Shown here: positions 42,748-52,037 of the stretch, one piece after another
Position numbering within the stretch: position 1 is the first letter of the stretch
Layout: every line of letters starts with the position of its first letter
Source of the DNA: G963663315 sp965116335
GTDB lineage: Bacteria > Pseudomonadota > Gammaproteobacteria > Arenicellales > Poriferihabitantaceae
Assembly: GCA_965116335.1 (NCBI GenBank)
Contig: OZ220677.1
Coordinates: 1,302,001 to 1,366,000, forward strand
Direction: 5' to 3'
Length of the DNA: 64,000 nt
Program-made: the position numbers and the translations under genes
Notes under the pieces: generated by a model
Database searches by the model: none
Told to the model about the DNA's origin: nothing
Seen by the model: only the letters and a program-made list of their open reading frames with translations

Positions 42748-43893
42748 TCAACAACAGGCCGCCCTGAATCTCGCCAGCGCCTCACCGCTGGCAATCGCTT
42801 GTACCGCTTTTGCCGCCGCCTCGCGTGGGTCAGAAGCCATCCGGAACTGGATCAACCCGATTGCGGCACCATAAATCAGGCTGTCACGCATCGCACCGGG
42901 CGTATTGCCGAGTGCCTCAAGTCCCAAGCCGACCGTATGCTCCACAACGCCTTGCAATACCTGCGTATTGTCATAAGATGTTTGCTCGATATCCGCCTGC
43001 AATGATTCAGGAACCGGAATCGCCCGCTGTTTGCGTTCTATGCCGAACTCAATCGGTGACAGCTTGTTCATCCTCAATTCCTCCTCTCCCCAACAACCAA
43101 AATAGCGGGAAACCTGGCTGAGCGAAGCAATGCAACCGCCCTCAACACCGCGCACAATGGCACTCGAATCGAATCCGGCATGTCTGGCCAGCATCGCATA
43201 AACCGGGGGGTAAGCCTTGTGTACGAAGCCGGTCATAAGATAGGTGGCGCGGGCACCCCGCAAGGGCTGCAACACCACCTCCAGTGTGGAAATACAGCTT
43301 CGTTTTACCATTTCATCACGAAGCGCGATCAGGTTATTCAGTGCCGGGATATATTGCTCCTGATCCAGATAGCACCATCCGGTATCCGCATCATCCAGTT
43401 TTTGTGCAGCGCTGGCCGGACTCAGCCCGACCTGGACGCCTGCCGCATCCAGCACCATCCGTGCCGTGATGCCGTATTTTGGGCCGACGAACTTCAAGCC
43501 GTGCAGGTAGGTGGGCAATCCGCAGGCGGCATAGACAGCGGGCAGAAACGGAGTAGCTGGCAGGCTGCGGGTATAACCGTTGAACGGGTCCGCGATCGCC
43601 AGGATTTGTGGGCTGCGGGTTACACAGCTCTTGAGGTTACGCATCAGCGCATTGAGAACGCCGATATTCTCGGCATCGGTTTCTCGTTTCATGCGTAACG
43701 CAATCAGAAACAGAGCCGTTCGCACCGGGCTTATCTGGCCGCCCAGAATCAGTTCCATGGCATCCTCTGCCTGTGCCTCGGTCAGCGATTTACTCAGTTC
43801 CGGCCCGGTTGCGATCAGCTGGATATACCGTCGCATACGCGACTGCGCAGCGCTGGATATGTCCACTGTAGCACTCTCAGTGGAGGCACTCAA
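42748..43893 (-). CDS. TrpD-like (anthranilate phosphoribosyltransferase family) protein
   Basis: 381 residues with a glycosyltransferase-3 fold: an N-terminal helical domain (LTEAQAEDAMELILGGQISPVRTALFLIALRMK) and an alpha/beta domain (PFLPAVYAACGLPTYLHG). The PRPP-binding motif of TrpD (GTGGD) is not apparent. This resembles the TrpD2/YbiB branch, which binds nucleic acids and lacks the tryptophan-pathway activity. Its start overlaps the Sel1 gene by 4 bp and cysG follows after 27 bp, suggesting one transcript. Confidence 0.78.
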   Translation of the reverse strand: MSASTESATVDISSAAQSRMRRYIQLIATGPELSKSLTEAQAEDAMELILGGQISPVRTALFLIALRMKRETDAENIGVLNALMRNLKSCVTRSPQILAIADPFNGYTRSLPATPFLPAVYAACGLPTYLHGLKFVGPKYGITARMVLDAAGVQVGLSPASAAQKLDDADTGWCYLDQEQYIPALNNLIALRDEMVKRSCISTLEVVLQPLRGARATYLMTGFVHKAYPPVYAMLARHAGFDSSAIVRGVEGGCIASLSQVSRYFGCWGEEELRMNKLSPIEFGIERKQRAIPVPESLQADIEQTSYDNTQVLQGVVEHTVGLGLEALGNTPGAMRDSLIYGAAIGLIQFRMASDPREAAAKAVQAIASGEALARFRAACC

Positions 43894-44336
43894 AGAGAAT
43901 CCGCCTTGTCATCAAAACCTGCCTTCCGATACCACATTTTCGCCTGTTCCAGATCCACCTCACAACCTCGGCCTTCCTCATACATCAGGGCCAGAGTCGC
44001 CATTGATCCCACCAGCCCCTGATTCGCCGCCTGAGTGAACCACCAGGCCGCCTGTACCGAATCCTGATCCACACAATCCCCCTCCATATACATGAACCCC
44101 AGCCCGTGTTGAGCCAGGGCCAGTGATTGTTCGGCAGCCAGCTTCATGTTTTTGAAAGCCATCAGTTCATTCCGCACCACACCGAGCCCATTCTGGTGCA
44201 TGATCGCCATACGATACTGCGCTTCCGCATTGCCGCCTTCCGCCAAAGGCGACAGGATACGCAATGCCAAAGCGAAATGCTTTGATTCAAATGCGGAAAT
44301 GCCGCTGCCCAGAATTACCGAAGAGTCATCGTTCAT
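43890..44336 (-). CDS. Sel1-repeat (TPR-like) protein
   Basis: 148 residues with about three Sel1-like repeats (AEGGNAEAQYRMAIMHQNGLG; ALAQHGLGFMYMEGD; GSMATLALMYEEGRG). These form helical solenoids for protein-protein contact. No signal peptide. It is the first gene of the set leading to the TrpD-like protein and cysG. Confidence 0.85.
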   Translation of the reverse strand: MNDDSSVILGSGISAFESKHFALALRILSPLAEGGNAEAQYRMAIMHQNGLGVVRNELMAFKNMKLAAEQSLALAQHGLGFMYMEGDCVDQDSVQAAWWFTQAANQGLVGSMATLALMYEEGRGCEVDLEQAKMWYRKAGFDDKADSL

Positions 44337-44830
44337 AAGACTAACAGCTTACATCGGCGCAAAGCCTGCGGGAATATGGCTAATGGGATATTCGGATTAT
44401 GCCCGACAAGGCTGGCCATTATATAATACGCCCCAACCATCCGTCTTTCCCGTGTAAACGGGAATCCACAATAATATGGAGATTGCGATTACCTGTCATC
44501 GTAGGGGCGCCCCTCTGTGGGTGCCCGCTATCGTTGATACCTGTTCCGACATTTGCGGGAGGGCACAAGACCCTCCCCTACGATAGCGGTTCGATCACTC
44601 CACAAAACCCACAAAACCCACTTGACAGGCGATGACTCCTTATAGCAAACTTATACTCTCAATATCCGGCAAAAAACAGGCTAACGCAATGAAAAAAATA
44701 GAAATAAATTCGATTAAGTCCTTGATTTATAGTATAATTGACCGGATTACCGGATTACCGGATTACCGGATTACCGGATTACCGGATTACCGGATTACCG
44801 GATTACGCTTGGCGCGTCGGCGTGACGGCC
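44337..44830. repeat. non-coding region with dispersed repeat module and octanucleotide tract
   Basis: This 494-bp stretch between the Sel1 gene and the adhesin carries a dispersed repeat at 44455-44590 (starting GGGAATCCACAATA and containing CGTAGGGGCGCCCCTCTGTG and ACCCTCCCCTACG modules), an ATG-led frame from 44689 that runs into the octanucleotide tract, a -10-like TATAAT at 44733-44738, and the tract itself at 44741-44806. Short frames here look spurious except as discussed for the adhesin start. Confidence 0.7.
44741..44806 (+). repeat. octanucleotide tandem repeat (ACCGGATT)8
   Basis: Eight perfect copies of ACCGGATT (44741-44804) plus AC. All three frames are open through the tract because an 8-bp unit cycles through frames every 24 bp, encoding the octapeptide TGLPDYRI. 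An upstream ATG at 44689 enters the tract one frame off the adhesin frame. Gain of one unit, or loss of two, would join them. The tract lies about 25 bp before the first in-frame ATG of the adhesin (44831). Confidence 0.95.
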
Positions 44831-47800
44831 ATGAGCGCGTTCGCCTGGTTGCGCCGTTCCCGAGGTTCGTCCTCCCAGCCTGAATCTTCCGCTCCTGCTG
44901 GTTGCCGATCCAACACCCGCAAGCCTGCGCCCGACAATCATTCCCCTCCCCGATCAAGCCGGGGACAGGCTCTTGAGGGGGAATCCACCTCACCCTCCTG
45001 TCGCAACCTTGCCGCTGCCCTGCTCTGCCTGCCACTGCTGGCGCTGTTCACTACCGGAGCGCAGGCGGTAGTGCTGGTCAGCAATCTTGGCCAGGCGGAC
45101 GGTGGCACCGGAGGGTTACACAACGATCATGCCCAAAAGTTCACGACCGGCAGCAACGGCTATAAGCTGACCAGCGTCGAGATGGAGTTCGCCAAACTGA
45201 ACGACACCGATGCCGCCAGCGTCACCTGGACGGCCACTATCCGAAAAACCAGCGGAAATCGCCCGTTCAGCGCTGTCGATGGCACCCTGACTAATCCTGC
45301 TTTTACGACCTTTACCTCCGACACCACGCTGACCTTCACCGCCCCTGCCGGAGGCATCAGCCTGGATGCGAATACCAACTACGCTTTCGTGCTGGACCTG
45401 TCAGCGCCAATAAACCAAAACAGAAATGCCGTGCGCAACACGTCATCGCGAGACGAGGACTCCGGTGCCGCAACCGGCTGGAGCTTTCATGATGGGAGTG
45501 TGTACAGGGCAGCCGCCAATAGTTCCGGTGGCACGACTTCATGGAGCATCTGGAATCAACCCAAAAAAATCCGCATCAATGGCAGCGACGGCTCTGACAC
45601 CACCGCTCCCCGCATCACCTCCATCACCCGCCATACCCCATCCACTTCACCAACCAATGCCGATACCCTCAAATGGCGCGTCACCTTCAATGAACCCGTA
45701 CAGAATGTGGACGCAGCAGATTTCTCTATCACTGGCACCACCGCTACCGTTAGTAGCGTAGTCGAGACTTCAGGCACAATCTACGACATCAGCATATCCA
45801 GCGGCAACCTCGCAAGTTTCAACACGATAGTCACTCTGGAACTCGACAATAATAACCAAAACATCCAGGACACCTCCGGCAATGCACTCACTAATCTCAC
45901 GCCCACCGGCACCAATGAAAATACCTACGAGGTTGACAACCTGAAACCCCGCGTACAATCCTTCACCCGCCAGAACCCATCCACTCAGTCAACCAGCGCC
46001 GATACCCTCAAATGGCGCGTCACCTTCAACGAATCCGTGAAGAATGTAGACGCAGCAGATTTCAGAATCGTCCCCAACACCCCTCCCCCTACCACCACCG
46101 CCACCATTACCAGCGCAACCCAGGTCACGGGTAACGACCGGGCCTACGATGTCACCGCATCCGGTGGCAACCTGGACAGCTTCAACGGCACCGTAAGGCT
46201 CGGCTTCAATACAGTTGGCCACAACATTCACGACATAGCCGGTAACAGACTCACCAGCTATGGGCGCATAGGCGCCAATCACAATACCTTCACAGTGAGC
46301 AATACTGTACAGCCAACCAACAACGCCCCCACGGTAGCCAATGCCATCCCCAACCAGAGTGCCACAGTCGGCACCGCCTTTACCTATGCCTTCCCGACCA
46401 ATACCTTCAATGATGCCGATAGCGACAGCCTGACCTATAGCGCAACAAAATCCGATGACACTGCCCTGCCATCCTGGCTGACTTTCACTACCGGCACCCG
46501 TACCTTCTCCGGTACACCGCAATCCGGCGATGTGGGCACACTATCGGTCAAGGTAACCGCCAATGATGGCAATAGCGGCAGTATCAGTGATACCTTTAAC
46601 ATCGTAGTCAGTGCAGCGGCACCGATCATCCCCACAGTAGACTTCTCTTCCTCGTCTTCGAGTGTGCTTGAGGATGCCGGTACGCATAACGTGACCGTCA
46701 ATCTCTCATCTGCCGCACCTTCCGGGGGGCTTACCCTGACCTACACGGTAGGCGGCAATGCTACAGCAGGGAGTGGCAATGACTTCACCATCCAGAACCA
46801 GGGTACACTGAACGTTATAGCCGGAGCTACAACTGCAACTATCCCGGTGGTTATCATTGACGACAGCAACCCCATCACCGAGCCAGTCGAGACCGTCATC
46901 CTGACCCTGACCGATGGTACAGGCTACACGCTCGGCAGTACAACAATCGTACACACACTCACCATTACCGATAATGATGCGCCACTACCGGGTACGCCCG
47001 CACTGACACTCTCACAAAACACACTGACCTTCACGGAAGGAACCACCGGCAGTTACACAATAGAACTGGCAACCGAGCCAACCGCTACCGTAACGGTGGC
47101 TATTGAATCAGATAACGAGGATATAACCATCAGTCCATCCTCACCGCTCACCTTCACAACCACCAACTGGGACACCGCACAAACCGTAACGGTCCATGCA
47201 GGGCAGGATGACGATACCACCGATGACTCCACAATCCTCACCCATACCGCATCCGGCGGGAATTACGGCACGGTGACTGGCTCCGTTACCGTGACCGTCA
47301 ATGATGACGATACCACGATAAACCCAGGTCCGACGACACCAACCACAAACCCCGGCGGTGACAATAACAACGACACGCCCCCGGTAGTCACCCCACCCGT
47401 CATCCCCCCGGTCACGGTTTCCGCGCAAGCCTTGACCCTGACCGAAGGCACGATGGCTGCCTATACCCTGGTACTGGACAGCGCTCCGACTACAAGTGTC
47501 ACCATCGAGATTACGCCCCTGTTCTCACCGGCCATGAGTCTGCTGTCCACAGCCAGTGTCGGCAGTACCGCACAAGACAACCCGCGCATTACGGTCACGC
47601 CCTCTACGGTAGTCTTTACCCCGGATAACTGGCAAACCCCGCAAAGCATCACCGTAAGTGCAATGGCGAACCAGAATACAACCGAACAAACCGTTCAACT
47701 GATTCATCGCATAAAGGGAAGCAATCAACGCGTAGCCTCGGTCACCATCACCATACAAGAGCGAGTCATTACGGTCAGCCTGTCTACTCCCGCCCAAGTC

Positions 47801-49447
47801 ACCGAAGGGCAAACCCTGACCGTAACCGTCACTGCTGATACCACTCCGACGGTTGATCTGCCGATTGATGTATTGATTCGTGAAACATCCGATACCGACT
47901 ATATAGAGGATACAGAAGAAGGCACCAAGCGCGTGACCCTGCCCGCTGGACAAGATCGTATTCGCTATAGCCTCCCGATACGGGATAATGATACAGAAGA
48001 TACCCAGGCAGGCCGAGTCACCCTCACCATTCAACCCGGCACCGGCTATACGGTAGCAGGCGGCACGGCGCAGGTCGTCATTACCGATGATGAAGGACAG
48101 ATTGCCACCACCCCCTGGCTTTCCCGCATGGGACGTACACTGGCCGAACAAGCCATAGAGGGTATCAGCGCAAGAATCCATGCTGCACGCACCCCCGGAC
48201 TGAACGCAACCCTGGCCGGTTGGTCGGTTCCCATGAACCCGTCATCAGGAGAATCCCTGGATTCTGAAATCCATACCCTGAACCCGGCTTCTCAAAACCC
48301 GGCTTCCGGTCAAACCCTGAATGCACAGGATATACTCTCCAACAGTCAGTTTCTCCATACCACCGGCATAGACCTTCGAGGCGGCAATACCGCATGGTGG
48401 GGACAAGTCTCTGAAACCGACTTTGCGGGTGTACAACACGATATACACACACAAGGAGAAAGCCGAACCATTCAGTTAGGGGGTGACTATGCGGTCAATG
48501 ACTGGCTGATGGGCATGAGTGTATTGCACAACAGCGCAGAAGGAGACAGTCAAAGACGGGGTAATACAGAGCGTCTGGAATCCAATGTAACGGCTTTAAT
48601 CCCGTACAGCGCCAGAGACCTGGGAAATACCCATCTGTGGGGTGCATTGGGCATTGGGCAAGGACAGGTTAGCCGCTACCGGGATAACATTCAACGATCA
48701 GAAACCGATATGACCTGGCGGATGATAAGTGCAGGCACACGCAGTGAATTGAAACAAACCGAAACCACCTCCATGGCACTCATCAGTGATGCCCTGTGGG
48801 TGCGTACCGAGTCCGATGAGAGCAAACAAGACAATATGAATCCACAAGTCAGTCGCATACGGGCGGGCCTGGAAAGTACATGGAATAAAAGCATTCGGGA
48901 TATACAGATACAACCCACCTTCACGATAGGCGCAAGACATGATTCGGGCGGTGCAGAGAGTGGCTTTGGCCTCTATGCCGGTAGTGGACTGCACTGGACT
49001 TCTTCTACACTACAAATAGACATAGAAGGGCAATATCTTCTGTCTCATCAACAAGAGATAGAAGAAAAAGGGTTCTCGGCTTCACTGATCCATGATCGCA
49101 ACCCGAACAGTGACTTGGGATTGTCTGTATCCTTATCGCAACGCAGTATAGCGTCTGGTGGACTTCCATCATTATTTACCCCACAACCTCTGAACATTAC
49201 CGAATCGAGACCGCGCTGGATGATAGATGCACAGTATGGGATGCCTGCATTCAATGGCAGATTTACCGGCAGTCCGCATATCGGGTTGGGACTGGATGGA
49301 GATACGACCGATATAGAGCTGGGCTGGCGCATGACGCCCCTGACCTATAACAAGAATCTGTCATTGGGTATTCAGGCGACCCGATTGACACAAGAACAAA
49401 CCGCACCGAAACATTGGTTCGGCGTGGAGGCACGGGTGCGGTGGTAG
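44831..49447 (+). CDS. large autotransporter-like adhesin with Ig-like, cadherin-like and Calx-beta repeats
   Basis: From the ATG at 44831 the product is 1,538 residues; a TTG at 44738 would add the octapeptide repeats. A signal peptide core (LAAALLCLPLLALFTTGAQA) lies at about residues 60-79, so the N-region is unusually long. Then come two related Ig/SwmB-like domains (near 45600-45930 and 45940-46290), a cadherin-like domain with NDADSDSLTYSA (46320-46620), a Calx-beta domain with DNDAP ending (46630-46980), further beta-sandwich repeats to about 48090, and a C-terminal region of about 360 residues with alternating hydrophobic strands ending RVRW, typical of an outer-membrane autotransporter barrel. 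Probably a surface adhesin. No ribosome-binding site is evident at 44831, so the true start is uncertain. Confidence 0.82.
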   Translation: MSAFAWLRRSRGSSSQPESSAPAGCRSNTRKPAPDNHSPPRSSRGQALEGESTSPSCRNLAAALLCLPLLALFTTGAQAVVLVSNLGQADGGTGGLHNDHAQKFTTGSNGYKLTSVEMEFAKLNDTDAASVTWTATIRKTSGNRPFSAVDGTLTNPAFTTFTSDTTLTFTAPAGGISLDANTNYAFVLDLSAPINQNRNAVRNTSSRDEDSGAATGWSFHDGSVYRAAANSSGGTTSWSIWNQPKKIRINGSDGSDTTAPRITSITRHTPSTSPTNADTLKWRVTFNEPVQNVDAADFSITGTTATVSSVVETSGTIYDISISSGNLASFNTIVTLELDNNNQNIQDTSGNALTNLTPTGTNENTYEVDNLKPRVQSFTRQNPSTQSTSADTLKWRVTFNESVKNVDAADFRIVPNTPPPTTTATITSATQVTGNDRAYDVTASGGNLDSFNGTVRLGFNTVGHNIHDIAGNRLTSYGRIGANHNTFTVSNTVQPTNNAPTVANAIPNQSATVGTAFTYAFPTNTFNDADSDSLTYSATKSDDTALPSWLTFTTGTRTFSGTPQSGDVGTLSVKVTANDGNSGSISDTFNIVVSAAAPIIPTVDFSSSSSSVLEDAGTHNVTVNLSSAAPSGGLTLTYTVGGNATAGSGNDFTIQNQGTLNVIAGATTATIPVVIIDDSNPITEPVETVILTLTDGTGYTLGSTTIVHTLTITDNDAPLPGTPALTLSQNTLTFTEGTTGSYTIELATEPTATVTVAIESDNEDITISPSSPLTFTTTNWDTAQTVTVHAGQDDDTTDDSTILTHTASGGNYGTVTGSVTVTVNDDDTTINPGPTTPTTNPGGDNNNDTPPVVTPPVIPPVTVSAQALTLTEGTMAAYTLVLDSAPTTSVTIEITPLFSPAMSLLSTASVGSTAQDNPRITVTPSTVVFTPDNWQTPQSITVSAMANQNTTEQTVQLIHRIKGSNQRVASVTITIQERVITVSLSTPAQVTEGQTLTVTVTADTTPTVDLPIDVLIRETSDTDYIEDTEEGTKRVTLPAGQDRIRYSLPIRDNDTEDTQAGRVTLTIQPGTGYTVAGGTAQVVITDDEGQIATTPWLSRMGRTLAEQAIEGISARIHAARTPGLNATLAGWSVPMNPSSGESLDSEIHTLNPASQNPASGQTLNAQDILSNSQFLHTTGIDLRGGNTAWWGQVSETDFAGVQHDIHTQGESRTIQLGGDYAVNDWLMGMSVLHNSAEGDSQRRGNTERLESNVTALIPYSARDLGNTHLWGALGIGQGQVSRYRDNIQRSETDMTWRMISAGTRSELKQTETTSMALISDALWVRTESDESKQDNMNPQVSRIRAGLESTWNKSIRDIQIQPTFTIGARHDSGGAESGFGLYAGSGLHWTSSTLQIDIEGQYLLSHQQEIEEKGFSASLIHDRNPNSDLGLSVSLSQRSIASGGLPSLFTPQPLNITESRPRWMIDAQYGMPAFNGRFTGSPHIGLGLDGDTTDIELGWRMTPLTYNKNLSLGIQATRLTQEQTAPKHWFGVEARVRW

Positions 49448-49813
49448 TAGGGAAATGGGAATCCACAACCATTCGGATGCTGCGCTTAATATCATCGTAG
49501 GGGTGCCCCTTGTGGGTGCCCGGTATCGTTGATACCCGTTCCGATCATTTGCGGGAGGGTACAAGACCCTCCCCTACGACGTCATTTCGATTCATGCACC
49601 AACATCATTCCCCCGCAGACCGGGGAGTCCGCGATACAAGGGCGAAGCCCGCCGGAGAGCGGGTGGGGGGCACAACCGTCATTCCACGTACCAACCAACC
49701 GTCTTTCCCGCAGAGCCTGCCACCGGCCACGGATCAAAAAAATCCTTGACTTGGAAAAGGCAAATAGGATTAAATCAATTAAGTTGATTAATTCGTGAAC
49801 TCCGGGAGATAAC
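49448..49813. promoter_or_regulatory. repeat module and polyol-operon promoter region
   Basis: 366 bp. 49457-49583 is a second copy of the dispersed module that also lies at 44455-44590, so the adhesin gene is bracketed by direct copies. 49584-49740 holds diverged repeat-like sequence. At 49746-49751 is TTGACT, with TTAAAT about 18 bp on as a candidate -10, and a perfect inverted repeat AATCAA-5-TTGATT at 49773-49789 that could be the operator for the ROK regulator encoded downstream. GGGAGA precedes the binding-protein ATG. Confidence 0.55.
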
Positions 49814-51124
49814 ATGAACTTGAAGACCATTCTTTGTGCAGTGGGTACACTTGCACTCGTCGCGACAGCCGGCACCCACGCTGCCACCACCGTCACCATT
49901 GCAACCGTCAACAACGGCGACATGATCCGAATGCAGGGGCTGACAGAGGATTTCACATCCAGCAATCCCGACATTACCCTGGAATGGGTCACGTTGGAAG
50001 AGAACGTACTGCGCCAGCGTGTGACCCAGGACATTGCCACCAAAGGCGGCCAATTCGATGTGCTGACCATCGGCACCTACGAGGTTCCGATCTGGAGCAA
50101 GAACGGCTGGCTCGTATCATTGAACGACCTGCCCGCCGGATGGGATGCCGATGACCTGCTTCCCGCGATACGCTCCGGCCTGACCGTCGATGGCGAGCTG
50201 TACGCCGCACCGTTCTACGGGGAGAGTTCCATGGTCATGTACCGCACCGACCTGATGAAGAAAGCCGGCCTCGAAATGCCCGAAGCGCCGACCTGGGATT
50301 TCATCAGGCAAGCGGCGGCAGCGATGACCGACCGCGACAACGAGATCTACGGCGTCTGCCTCCGCGGAAAGGCCGGTTGGGGCGAGAACATGGCATTTCT
50401 GACCGCCACCGCGAACTCCTTCGGCGCGCGCTGGTTTGACGAGAACTGGAAACCCCGGTTCGACAGCGAAGCCTGGGCCGACACGCTCAACTACTACATG
50501 GACCTGATGACCAACTATGGTCCTCCGGGAGCCTCGACCAACGGATTCAACGAGAACCTGTCCCTCTTCCAGCAAGGCAAGTGCGGCATGTGGATTGATG
50601 CAACCGTGGCAGCCTCTTTCGTGACCAACCCGAACGACTCGACAGTGGCCGACAGTGTCGGATTCGCTCTGGCTCCTGATAAGGGTCTCGGCAAGCGCGG
50701 CAACTGGCTGTGGGCCTGGTCGCTGGCCATCCCGGCCGGTTCCGACTCGACGGATGCGGCAAAGAAGTTCATCGCCTGGGCAACCAGCAAGGAATACACG
50801 GCGCTCGTAGCATCGAAAGAAGGCTGGGCTAATGTCCCGCCCGGCACCCGAACCTCGCTGTACGAGAATCCCGCTTATCTGGAGGCTGCGCCCTTCGCCC
50901 GGATGACACTGAACTCGATCAACGCAGCCAACCCGAAGCAACCGACCGTCGATCCGGTGCCCTATACCGGTGTCCAGTTCGTCGCCATTCCAGAGTTCGC
51001 GGGCATTGCCACGCAAGTGGGACAGGAATTCTCGGCTGCGCTGGCCGGTCAGCAGACCGTCGAGCAGGCACTCGAGAAGGCACAGGCCCTGACCGCCGAG
51101 GAGATGGAGGCTGCCGGCTACTGA
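49814..51124 (+). CDS. polyol/sugar ABC transporter substrate-binding protein (SmoE/MtlE-like)
   Basis: 436 residues, signal peptide ending GTHAATT near residue 24, then an extracellular solute-binding protein family 1 fold (TIATVNNGDMIRMQGL; FDVLTIGTYEVPIWSKNGWL; WLWAWSLAIPAGS). The ITLEWVTLEENVLRQ-type opening is typical of sorbitol/mannitol-binding proteins. It heads an operon with two permeases, an ATPase, a mannitol dehydrogenase and a PfkB kinase, which supports a hexitol ligand. Confidence 0.9.
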   Translation: MNLKTILCAVGTLALVATAGTHAATTVTIATVNNGDMIRMQGLTEDFTSSNPDITLEWVTLEENVLRQRVTQDIATKGGQFDVLTIGTYEVPIWSKNGWLVSLNDLPAGWDADDLLPAIRSGLTVDGELYAAPFYGESSMVMYRTDLMKKAGLEMPEAPTWDFIRQAAAAMTDRDNEIYGVCLRGKAGWGENMAFLTATANSFGARWFDENWKPRFDSEAWADTLNYYMDLMTNYGPPGASTNGFNENLSLFQQGKCGMWIDATVAASFVTNPNDSTVADSVGFALAPDKGLGKRGNWLWAWSLAIPAGSDSTDAAKKFIAWATSKEYTALVASKEGWANVPPGTRTSLYENPAYLEAAPFARMTLNSINAANPKQPTVDPVPYTGVQFVAIPEFAGIATQVGQEFSAALAGQQTVEQALEKAQALTAEEMEAAGY

Positions 51125-51160
51125 TGACGGCATCAGCCTGACCTGAAAAGGAACGGCGTC

Positions 51161-52027
51161 ATGGCAACCCTGCACGCAAGGTCCGCCGCCCGCCTGATGA
51201 TGGCGCCCGCGGTTGTCCTGCTGCTTGGCTGGATGCTCGTGCCCCTGACCATGACGCTCTACTTTTCGTTCAAGCGCTACCTGCCGCTGCGAGGCGGCGA
51301 CCTGGGGTGGGTCGGGTTCGAGAACTATATCCGCTTTGTCAGCTCAAGCTCGTTCTGGCCGAGTGTGCAGGCGACACTCATTATCGTCGGTGGCGTGCTG
51401 CTTACCACCGTGGTTCTGGGCATCCTGCTCGCGCTGCTGCTGGATCAGCCGATGTGGGGGCAGGGCATCGTCCGGATACTGGTCATCGCGCCGTTCTTCG
51501 TGATGCCGACCGTTTCGGCGCTGGTCTGGAAGAATATGTTCATGGATCCGGTGAACGGGCTGTTCGCGCATCTCTGGAAATTCTTCGGCCTGATACCGCT
51601 GGAATGGCTGAGTCAGGCATCACTCTTTTCCATCACCCTGATCGTCTCGTGGCAATGGCTGCCCTTCGCAACGCTGATCCTGCTGACCGCGATCCAGTCG
51701 CTGGATCGCGAGCAACTGGAAGCTGGCGAGATGGACGGCGCCCCGCCCCTGGCCCGCTTCCGCCATATCATCCTGCCGCACCTCGGTCAGGCCATTACCA
51801 TCGTCATCCTGATCCAGACGATATTCCTGTTGTCGATTTTCGCCGAAATCTTCGTGACGACGCAGGGTTCATTCGGTACCCGGACGCTGACCTATCTGAT
51901 CTTCCAGCGTGTGTTGGAAAGTCAGAATGTGGGGCTCGGTTCGGCCGGCGGCATCTACGCGGTCATCCTCGCCAACATTGTGGCGCTCTTCCTGATGCGC
52001 ATCGTCGGCAAGAATCTGGATACGTGA
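51161..52027 (+). CDS. polyol/sugar ABC transporter permease 1 (SmoF/MtlF-like)
   Basis: 288 residues with six membrane helices and the MalF-type EAA motif (EAGEMDGAPPLARFRHIILP). It starts 36 bp after the binding-protein gene. With the second permease it forms the inner-membrane channel. Confidence 0.92.
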   Translation: MATLHARSAARLMMAPAVVLLLGWMLVPLTMTLYFSFKRYLPLRGGDLGWVGFENYIRFVSSSSFWPSVQATLIIVGGVLLTTVVLGILLALLLDQPMWGQGIVRILVIAPFFVMPTVSALVWKNMFMDPVNGLFAHLWKFFGLIPLEWLSQASLFSITLIVSWQWLPFATLILLTAIQSLDREQLEAGEMDGAPPLARFRHIILPHLGQAITIVILIQTIFLLSIFAEIFVTTQGSFGTRTLTYLIFQRVLESQNVGLGSAGGIYAVILANIVALFLMRIVGKNLDT

Positions 52028-52037
52028 GGGGCAGAGC

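Noticed and set aside
44741..44806. CRISPR array
   Set aside because: The units are contiguous 8-mers without spacers and there are no cas genes; no CRISPR array was found anywhere in the window.
44632..44883. Separate small gene ending at 44883
   Set aside because: Its sequence after residue about 40 is the repeat octapeptide followed by out-of-frame adhesin DNA; treated as part of the possible phase-variation leader.
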